From the NCBI GenBank assembly GCA_041497995.1, contig JBGQHM010000213.1, forward strand, positions 1 to 11,525: 11,525 nt of DNA, given 5' to 3'. The DNA comes from DATKMS01 sp041497995. GTDB taxonomy: Bacteria > Desulfobacterota > Binatia > HRBIN30. Of this stretch, positions 7,437 to 11,525 are shown piece after piece; within the stretch, counting starts at the first letter, position 1, and the number at the start of each line of letters is the position of its first letter. A model generated the notes under the pieces. The model was not told where the DNA came from. It was given only the letters and a program-made list of their open reading frames with translations, and did not search any database. The position numbers and the translations under genes are program-made.

Positions 7437-8189
7437 GTGAGGGTTCGAACATTGTTCGCAGCGGTAGTGGTCCTGCTGGCGGCCCAAGTGGTTGCGTGGG
7501 CATCAAGCGACGCGAGCTCACCGGAAATCGCGGGCACGCGGATGTCGCGTGCCGCGCGCAAGGCGGGTTGCCGAACCATTTGTGCGCACTGCCGTCCCGG
7601 GCAGGTGTGCCCACACCACTGTGTCATCCAATGTCCGGCCGACACGGTTCCCTGCGGGCCCAGTGCATGCGGGAACGGAGAGGTGTGTTGCAACGCGAGC
7701 TGCGGCATCTGCACCCCTCCCGACGGTGTCTGCACCCAGCAAGCCTGCGCGCCGAACCGGCAGTGCCTCGAGAACGCCCTGTGCATCCGCGGCTTCCACT
7801 GGTCGCCGCGCAAGTGCATGTGCATTCCCGATGTTCCCCAACCGCCGTGCGTCGACAACGTCCTGTGCATCCGCGGGTCGCACTGGTCGCCGAGCCAGTG
7901 CATGTGCGTTCCCGATGGGCAATGCACCACTGACTCGGACTGCCGCTTGTTCTCCGACTATTGCACCGGGTGCGATTGCCGTGCGCTGTCGATGGGTGAC
8001 GCCGACCCAACCTGTGCCGGCCCGGGCGTGCGTTGCTTTGCGGATCCGTGCATAAACCAGACGGCGGTCTGTGTGAACGGCCGGTGCGCGCCGGTGTCGA
8101 ACCCCGCACCGACCCCTGGCAAACCGCGTGGTCCGCACGCGCCGCACGCACCCCGCGGTCCACACACGCCGGGGTTGCCGCGCAGCTGA
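7437..8189 (+). CDS. Secreted cysteine-rich protein with tandem 23-residue repeat
   Basis: A 250-aa predicted exported protein started from GTG. Residues 1-22 are a signal peptide (VRVRTLFAAVVVLLAAQVVAWA). The mature part has 32 cysteines between residues 45 and 217, so it is very probably disulfide-stapled outside the cytoplasm. Residues ~78-104 ('CGNGEVCCNASCGICTPP...CTQQAC') match a short cysteine module common in secreted proteins of Myxococcota-like bacteria. Residues 110-132 and 138-160 are near-identical repeats sharing C-x5-CIRG-x-HWSP-xx-CMC-x-PD. Residues 163-218 (TTDSDCRLFSDYCTGCDC ... VCVNGRC) form another Cys module of the same lineage style. The tail (222-250) is Pro/His/Gly-rich with PHAP/RGPH repeats and may be an extended or metal-binding segment. 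I know no enzymatic activity for these modules. It follows the P450 by 92 nt with no visible functional link. Confidence 0.82.
   Translation: MRVRTLFAAVVVLLAAQVVAWASSDASSPEIAGTRMSRAARKAGCRTICAHCRPGQVCPHHCVIQCPADTVPCGPSACGNGEVCCNASCGICTPPDGVCTQQACAPNRQCLENALCIRGFHWSPRKCMCIPDVPQPPCVDNVLCIRGSHWSPSQCMCVPDGQCTTDSDCRLFSDYCTGCDCRALSMGDADPTCAGPGVRCFADPCINQTAVCVNGRCAPVSNPAPTPGKPRGPHAPHAPRGPHTPGLPRS
7764..7916 (+). repeat. Tandem 69-nt coding repeat pair in the Cys-rich gene
   Basis: Copies at 7764-7832 and 7848-7916 encode two 23-residue units with six aligned cysteines between them... each unit has C1, C7, C18 and C20 in the same places and the shared core CIRG-x-HWSP. The DNA is nearly identical over stretches such as CTGTGCATCCGCGG, consistent with fairly recent internal duplication; the copies are separated by 15 nt encoding VPQPP. 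Confidence 0.8.
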
Positions 8190-8199
8190 GAAGCGCGCG

Positions 8200-8218
8200 A
8201 CCGAGCTCGCAACTCGGT
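8200..8218 (+). terminator. Weak hairpin after the Cys-rich gene
   Basis: ACCGAG (8200-8205) pairs with CTCGGT (8213-8218) across a 7-nt loop, 10 nt after the stop codon, and is followed by the T/G-rich TCGTCGTTGTATC. It is a plausible but weak intrinsic terminator. Confidence 0.35.
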
Positions 8219-8303
8219 TCGTCGTTGTATCATTCGCCCGAGAGCCCGAGCCGTGCGGCACGGGTATGTTGGGCAAATGACCAGTCACTCTGGTCTGTCT
8301 TTT

Positions 8304-8383
8304 CGTCATTCCCGCAATCTTCAAGCGGGAATCCACTCCGCGCCCCCCTCCTGGATACCCGCTTGAGGACTGCGGGCATGACG
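8304..8383. repeat. 80-nt palindromic repeat element (REP/MITE-like)
   Basis: Arms at 8304-8335 and 8352-8383 are inverted repeats matching at 28 of 32 positions around a 16-nt C-rich centre. Each arm also contains CCCGC ... GCGGG, so it can fold on itself. The outer ends read CGTCAT and ATGACG. The pattern (CGTCATTCCCGC ... GCGGGAATCCA) resembles the dispersed intergenic palindromes found in many GC-rich proteobacterial-type genomes. It encodes no protein. Dispersal in this genome cannot be tested here. Confidence 0.75.
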
Positions 8384-8438
8384 GACGGGAACAGTCGGTT
8401 CATTGGTAGACGCTGTCCTGGCGAATCGCACCCTTGCC

Positions 8439-8471
8439 GCCGGCGGCCGCACAGACCGTGCGGTCGCCGGC
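8439..8471. other. GC-rich hairpin abutting the hsp20 promoter
   Basis: GCCGGCGGCCGCAC (8439-8452) pairs with GTGCGGTCGCCGGC (8458-8471) at 13 of 14 positions around a 5-nt loop. It ends 5 nt before the TTGACA of the candidate hsp20 promoter. No T-run follows, so it is not a standard terminator; it could be a regulator-binding dyad or part of the repeat cluster. Confidence 0.55.
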
Positions 8472-8476
8472 GCATC

Positions 8477-8504
8477 TTGACACGCTGCAACTCGATCTTA
8501 CCTT
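8477..8504 (+). promoter_or_regulatory. Candidate promoter of the hsp20 pair
   Basis: A perfect TTGACA -35 (8477-8482) is followed after 16 nt by TACCTT (8499-8504), a poor -10. The preceding base makes CTTGACA, also reminiscent of a heat-shock sigma -35 (CTTGAA), but no CCCCAT-type -10 is present. A transcript would have a leader of roughly 75 nt before the ATG at 8585. Confidence 0.4.
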
Positions 8505-8584
8505 CACTTCACGACGACGGGAGCCGGCCGACGCTTGCACCCGCCATGCAAAACGAAAATTCGAATTCATTGAGGAGGTGCAGT

Positions 8585-9031
8585 ATGGCACTGTTCCGAT
8601 TGTCTCGGCCACTCGATTCCGTGAGCGGCCTGCTCGACCTGCAGCGTGAGCTGGACCGGTTCTTCCACAACCCACAGGGGCTCGATCTCGGCGTGTCGAG
8701 CCGCGGCGTCTTCCCGGCCGTCAACATCTTCAGCGACAAGGATGGCTACGTGGTGCGACTTGAGGTGCCCGGAGTGGCGCCCGACCAGATCTCTATCGAG
8801 TCGCATGGACGCACCCTGCGAGTCTCCGGCAAGCGCGACCTGAAGACGCCGGAGGGTGGCAGCTTCCACCGGCGCGAGCGCGATGCGGGGGAATTCTCAC
8901 GCTCCCTGCAGTTGCCCGACGATCTCGATGCGGCACGGGCCGAGGCGTCGTACCAGCACGGCCTTCTGACCATTCAGATTCCGAAGCGTGAGGACGCCAA
9001 GCCGCGCCAGATCGAAGTAAAGGCGGCTTGA
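8585..9031 (+). CDS. hsp20: Small heat-shock protein Hsp20 (alpha-crystallin family), first of a pair
   Basis: A 148-aa ATP-independent cytoplasmic chaperone that binds unfolding proteins as large oligomers. The N-terminal arm (1-42, DLQRELDRFFHNP) is the usual variable region. The alpha-crystallin domain spans ~43-135, beginning 'FPAVNIFSDKDGYVVRLEVPGV' and ending with the A-x3-HGLLTIQIPK signature (residues 121-134). A C-terminal I143-E-V145 corresponds to the IxI/V oligomer-docking motif. The ATG at 8585 is chosen because GAGGAGGTG lies 4 nt upstream and the protein then has normal family length; the frame itself is open from far upstream and includes another ATG at 8546 without a ribosome site. 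The second hsp20 begins 31 nt after the stop, so both are probably co-transcribed and heat- or stress-induced. Confidence 0.95.
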   Translation: MALFRLSRPLDSVSGLLDLQRELDRFFHNPQGLDLGVSSRGVFPAVNIFSDKDGYVVRLEVPGVAPDQISIESHGRTLRVSGKRDLKTPEGGSFHRRERDAGEFSRSLQLPDDLDAARAEASYQHGLLTIQIPKREDAKPRQIEVKAA

Positions 9032-9062
9032 GGATTACCGACGAAAGGAGGTTGCACCAACC

Positions 9063-9461
9063 ATGACACCGCAAGAGCTCAGCGTAAAAGCGAAGCAGGA
9101 ACTGAAAGGCGACGAACACACGCGCGCCGGACGCACGTACGTCCCTGACGTGGACATTTGCGAAACCGCCGACGGTTTGTGGCTGTGGGCGGACATGCCC
9201 GGTGTGGATGACCAGTCTATCCAGATCAATCTGGCAGACGGCGTACTATCGATCGAGGGACGCGTGGCAGTCGGCGACTACGACAACCTGGCGCCAGTCT
9301 ACACCGAGTACAACATCGGCAACTACTTGCGCCGGTTCACGCTCTCCAACGACATTGACACGGACCGCATCAAGGCGCGCATGACCAACGGCGTGCTTGA
9401 ACTCGAGATCCCAAAGGCGGAGCGTGCCAAACCGCGACGCATTCCCATCTCCGCAAACTGA
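9063..9461 (+). CDS. hsp20: Small heat-shock protein Hsp20, second of the pair (short N-terminal arm)
   Basis: A 132-aa alpha-crystallin protein, clearly diverged from its neighbour. The N-terminal arm is only ~25 residues and charged (ELSVKAKQELKGDEHTRAG). The core runs from 'YVPDVDICETADGLWLWADMPGV' to NGVLELEIPK (109-118), the hallmark motif, and the C-terminus has I127-P-I129 (IxI). AAGGAGGTT about 9 nt before the ATG is a strong ribosome site. Different N-terminal arms in paired Hsp20s often mean co-oligomers or division of client range; that is inference here. The gene is closed by a perfect hairpin 6 nt after its stop. Confidence 0.94.
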   Translation: MTPQELSVKAKQELKGDEHTRAGRTYVPDVDICETADGLWLWADMPGVDDQSIQINLADGVLSIEGRVAVGDYDNLAPVYTEYNIGNYLRRFTLSNDIDTDRIKARMTNGVLELEIPKAERAKPRRIPISAN

Positions 9462-9467
9462 ATTCCA

Positions 9468-9497
9468 ACGGGCAGCGGTCAGTGGACCGCTGCCCGT
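9468..9497 (+). terminator. Strong hairpin terminator after the hsp20 pair
   Basis: ACGGGCAGCGGTC (9468-9480) and its exact complement (9485-9497) form a perfect 13-bp stem with loop AGTG, starting 7 nt after the hsp20 stop. The following CATTCTC is only mildly T-rich, so termination may be partial or Rho-assisted. Confidence 0.7.
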
Positions 9498-9511
9498 CAT
9501 TCTCAGCTCCG

Positions 9512-9540
9512 TTGCGGCATCGGGCGGAGCGCCCTATAGT
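9512..9540 (+). promoter_or_regulatory. Candidate leaderless promoter of amrS
   Basis: TTGCGG (9512-9517) and TATAGT (9535-9540) are separated by an ideal 17 nt. The -10 box matches TATAAT at 5 of 6 positions and ends 6 nt before the ATG at 9547. There is no Shine-Dalgarno between box and ATG, so the mRNA would start at or next to the start codon. Confidence 0.6.
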
Positions 9541-9546
9541 TTGTTT

Positions 9547-10674
9547 ATGGCAGACGTTCCGTCGCAACAGAGCAGCTTGCGAGAGCTTCTGACCAAACAT
9601 ACAGCCGCCGCTGCGCAGTTGTGCGAGTCGCTGCCGGAGAAGGCGCTGCGTTGTGTGGCCTGCGGTCATCGCTGCTACCTTCCCGACGGCAAAACCGGCA
9701 TCTGCAAGGTGCGCTTCAATCGCGACGGCGTGCTCTACGCACCGCGCGGCTACGTTGCGGCGCTGCAGTGTGATCCCGTCGAGAAAAAGCCGTTCTTCCA
9801 CGCCCGCCCCGGCGCCTTGGCGCTGAGCTTCGGCATGCTGGGATGTGACTACCATTGCGGCTACTGCCAGAACTGGATCACGTCGCAGGCGTTGCGCGAT
9901 CCAGTCGCGGGCGTCGCGCCACGCTTCTGCAGTGCCGAACAGCTCGTCCAACTCGCACTCGATGAGGGTGCCGAAATCATCGCGAGCACGTACAACGAAC
10001 CGCTGATCACCAGTGAGTGGGCCGTCGAGGTCTTCAAGGTGGCGAAGGCGCGCGGCCTCACCACGGCGTACGTCTCGAACGGCAATGCGACGCCCGAGGT
10101 CCTGGACTACCTGCGACCCTGGGTCGATCTCTACAAGGTCGATTTGAAGGGCTTCAACGACAAGCAGTACCGCAAGCTCGGCGGCATGCTTGAAACCGTG
10201 AGGGACACCATTCGCCGCCTAGTGACGATGGGCTTCTGGGTGGAGGTGGTGACCCTCGTGGTTCCCGGCTTCAACGATTCAGATGGGGAATTGGTACAGA
10301 TCGCCGACTTCCTGGCGTCGGTGTCGACAGACATTCCCTGGCATGTGACTGCGTTCCATCCTGACTACAAGATGACCGACCACGACCTGACCACGTCCGA
10401 GACGCTCCTGCAGGCTGCAGCCGCAGGCCGCGCGGCGGGGCTCCGATACGTGTACGCCGGCAACCTGCCGGGTGACGTGGGTGGCTACGAGAATACCTAC
10501 TGCCCCAGTTGCGGTGCGATCGTGGTTGAACGTCGCGGCTATCGGATTCGTGCTGTCCACCTCGACGATGGCCACTGCGCAGCATGCCATGCAGTGATTC
10601 CTGGGAGATGGGGTGCTGGCCGTCCGATCTGGCAGCGCGCCGGGGCGTGGGTGCCCAGGGCTGTGGGCGTCTGA
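9547..10674 (+). CDS. amrS: AmmeMemoRadiSam-type radical SAM enzyme
   Basis: A 375-aa radical S-adenosylmethionine enzyme related to pyruvate-formate-lyase activases. The [4Fe-4S] motif is C100-x3-C104-x2-C107 in LGCDYHCGYCQNW. Before it, residues 36-53 hold C36-x2-C39-x3-C43 and C53 ('CVACGHRC...GICKVR'), the N-terminal cysteine set typical of this subfamily; 'STYNEPLI' (148-155) and 'KVDLKGF' (197-203) are further family landmarks. Residues 319-347 add C319-x2-C322 and C344-x2-C347, a likely zinc- or cluster-binding tail. In many prokaryotes the enzyme is encoded beside AMMECR1-like (amrA) and MEMO-like (amrB) genes; neither is present here. Its product is not settled to my knowledge. The ATG at 9547 follows a promoter-like sequence with no leader; starting further upstream would run through the hsp20 terminator. 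A palindromic element follows its stop by 13 nt. Confidence 0.88.
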   Translation: MADVPSQQSSLRELLTKHTAAAAQLCESLPEKALRCVACGHRCYLPDGKTGICKVRFNRDGVLYAPRGYVAALQCDPVEKKPFFHARPGALALSFGMLGCDYHCGYCQNWITSQALRDPVAGVAPRFCSAEQLVQLALDEGAEIIASTYNEPLITSEWAVEVFKVAKARGLTTAYVSNGNATPEVLDYLRPWVDLYKVDLKGFNDKQYRKLGGMLETVRDTIRRLVTMGFWVEVVTLVVPGFNDSDGELVQIADFLASVSTDIPWHVTAFHPDYKMTDHDLTTSETLLQAAAAGRAAGLRYVYAGNLPGDVGGYENTYCPSCGAIVVERRGYRIRAVHLDDGHCAACHAVIPGRWGAGRPIWQRAGAWVPRAVGV

Positions 10675-10687
10675 GGTCGTGGATACT

Positions 10688-10767
10688 GTAGGGTCCGTTG
10701 TGCGGACCATCCATCCTGCAGCACCAGGGCCACGCAAGAAAAGATTGGTCCGCACAGCGGACCCTAC
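10688..10767. repeat. 80-nt inverted-repeat element between amrS and the DNA glycosylase
   Basis: Arms at 10688-10709 and 10746-10767 are inverted copies matching at 21 of 22 positions (outer ends GTAGGGTCCG / CGGACCCTAC) around a 36-nt centre. Each arm also contains GGTCCG ... CGGACC and can form its own hairpin. This resembles dispersed REP/MITE-like palindromes. It is distinct in sequence from the element at 8304-8383. It ends one base before the TTG proposed as the start of the next gene and may act as terminator for amrS. Confidence 0.75.
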
Positions 10768-10768
10768 G

Positions 10769-11350
10769 TTGGACGGCCTGGCGCGCCTCTCACGGAACGA
10801 CTTCGCGCGCTCGACGCTGAGGGTGGCGCGCCGGCTGCTCGGCTGCACGCTCTGCCACCGTCTCTCCGGCGAAGTCCTCCGCGGCCGCATCGTCGAAGTG
10901 GAGGTGTACACGGACGACGCGGCCTCGCACTCTGCGAACGGCAAGCGCACGCCACGCAACCGCCTCATGTTCGGCCCGGCCGGCTTCGCTTACGTGTACT
11001 TCACCTACGGCATGCACCACTGCTTCAACGTCGTCACCGAGCAGGAGGGCCGGCCCGGTGCGGTGCTTGTGCGTGGCCTTGACGGGATTGCCCGCGCTGC
11101 AGGCCCCGCGCTCGCCTGCAAGGCGGTGCATCTGACGCTGCGCGACAACGGCCGCGACCTGGTCACCGATCCCGATCTGTGGATCGAGCCGGGCCGGCGC
11201 AAGCGCGGCGAGCGTATTGTTCGCACAACGCGCGTCGGCATCCGCCATGCCGCCGATCTCCCGCTGCGCTTTTACCTCCTGGGCAGCCCCGGCGTGTCGA
11301 AGCGCGACCGGCGTGCAGAGTCGCTGGCCGCCAAGGTCAGTGGTGGGTGA
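10769..11350 (+). CDS. mpg: 3-methyladenine DNA glycosylase (AAG/MPG family)
   Basis: A base-excision repair enzyme that removes alkylated purines. From TTG 10769 it is 193 aa, the usual bacterial length of about 200. The N-terminus LSRNDFARSTLRVARRLLG is the normal family start. Aligning with human AAG by eye, the catalytic Glu125 is E45 in GRIVEVEVY, Tyr127 is Y47, His136 is H54 (AASH) and Tyr159 is Y77 (YVYFTYGMHH); TPRNRLMFGP (61-70) is also conserved. Two residues are missing between Y47 and H54 compared with the human enzyme. The C-terminal 'RIVRTTRVGI...LRFYLLGSPGVSKRD' is complete. The start is uncertain: the frame is open back to an ATG at 10613, but that form overlaps amrS and adds ~52 residues mostly translated from the inverted repeat. 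TTG 10769 has no clear ribosome site; CTG 10778 or translation coupling are alternatives. Confidence 0.87.
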   Translation: MDGLARLSRNDFARSTLRVARRLLGCTLCHRLSGEVLRGRIVEVEVYTDDAASHSANGKRTPRNRLMFGPAGFAYVYFTYGMHHCFNVVTEQEGRPGAVLVRGLDGIARAAGPALACKAVHLTLRDNGRDLVTDPDLWIEPGRRKRGERIVRTTRVGIRHAADLPLRFYLLGSPGVSKRDRRAESLAAKVSGG

Positions 11351-11407
11351 CAGGTTGCACTCCCTGCGTTGGCGACGGGCGAGAAATTGTGAAAGATGAC
11401 GCGTTGA

Positions 11408-11525
11408 ATGGCTGCTTCTGACGCACCGCGTGGCCTCGGCGCGCGCTTTGAGCTCTTGGTCCTCGACTTCGACGGCACGCTCGCCGACAGTCAGGCCATC
11501 CTCGTCGATTTGGTGAACGATGTCC
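11408..11525 (+). CDS. HAD-superfamily phosphatase (5' end only)
   Basis: Thirty-nine codons from an ATG at 11408 run off the right edge: MAASDAPRGLGARFELLV... then LDFDGTLADSQ. D-x-D-G-T with a following L-A/V-D-S is HAD motif I; the first Asp is the phosphorylated nucleophile. The 'GTLADSQAILVDLVNDV' continuation suits the phosphoglycolate-phosphatase-like (HAD-IA, Gph) group with an alpha-helical cap, but the substrate cannot be assigned from this fragment. The ribosome site is weak (GAAAGA about 11 nt upstream). It begins 57 nt after the DNA glycosylase stop, so co-transcription is possible. Confidence 0.8.
   Translation, partial: MAASDAPRGLGARFELLVLDFDGTLADSQAILVDLVNDV

Larger units (their letters stand above)
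8190..8584. other. 395-nt intergenic region upstream of hsp20
   Basis: No coding sequence is recognisable here; the frame open from 8033 merely runs through it. It contains a weak hairpin (8200-8218), an 80-nt palindromic repeat element (8304-8383), a GC-rich hairpin (8439-8471), a candidate promoter (8477-8504) and an AT-rich patch with the palindrome AATTCGAATT (8558-8567) just before the hsp20 ribosome binding site. I see no CIRCE element, the HrcA operator often found at heat-shock genes. Confidence 0.6.

Noticed and set aside
7518..8336. 272-aa minus-strand open frame opposite the Cys-rich gene
   Set aside because: It is Arg/Ala-rich, has no ribosome site, and contains the mirror of the Cys-rich repeats; the plus strand has a signal peptide and ribosome site.
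8304..8471. Possible CRISPR or attachment-site structure
   Set aside because: There are no spaced direct repeats; these are two unrelated palindromes.
8033..8584. 184-residue N-terminal extension of the first Hsp20
   Set aside because: It runs antiframe through the Cys-rich gene and palindromic repeats; the start at 8585 gives normal family length and has a strong ribosome site.

Overview
The window is GC-rich bacterial DNA of about 65% GC by eye. It looks like an uncultured, environmental Gram-negative lineage. The secreted proteins are of kinds common in Candidatus Binatota (Desulfobacterota_B) and Myxococcota genomes: a CSLREA/choice-of-anchor Q beta-helix protein, a Thr/Pro-linker protein ending in paired EF-hand (dockerin-like) loops, an 'FTYQGQL' surface-fibre-like protein, and a Cys-rich 'CGICTPP' protein. 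The taxonomic placement is inference from gene style only; the window has no rRNA or other marker gene.

Left region (1-3866, minus strand): three consecutive genes for predicted exported proteins, with gaps of 42 and 65 nt that suit one transcription unit running leftward. In transcription order they are a 604-aa repetitive fibre-like protein whose last ~80 codons are much more AT-rich than the rest, a 225-aa Thr/Pro-linker EF-hand protein, and a beta-helix protein of at least 422 aa that runs off the left edge. The beta-helix gene has no stop inside the window, so a stop-to-stop ORF search misses it.

Centre (4063-7344): an N-acyl-D-amino-acid deacylase-type amidohydrolase and a bacterial cytochrome P450, both on the plus strand. 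Between them on the minus strand lies what appears to be the frameshifted, truncated remnant of a small membrane-protein gene, still carrying an excellent ribosome binding site. The P450 has a TATAAG box ending 6 nt before its ATG, which suggests leaderless transcription.

Right region (7437-11525, plus strand): a secreted protein with 32 cysteines and a tandem 23-residue repeat; a 395-nt non-coding stretch with an 80-nt palindromic repeat element, a GC hairpin and a candidate promoter; two tandem small heat-shock proteins (Hsp20) closed by a perfect 13-bp hairpin; an AmmeMemoRadiSam-type radical SAM enzyme (amrS) with a promoter whose -10 box also ends 6 nt before the ATG; a second inverted-repeat element lying right at the 5' end of a 3-methyladenine DNA glycosylase gene; and the first 39 codons of a HAD-family phosphatase.

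The genes do not form one obvious pathway. Apart from the left secreted-protein cluster and the hsp20 pair, they look like independently transcribed housekeeping and accessory genes separated by small palindromic repeats. I found no CRISPR array, tRNA, rRNA, transposase or phage gene. I do not see a clearly new multi-gene system; the best leads are the secreted-protein cluster with its compositionally odd C-terminal module, the two leaderless-type promoters, and the palindromic repeats placed against gene starts.
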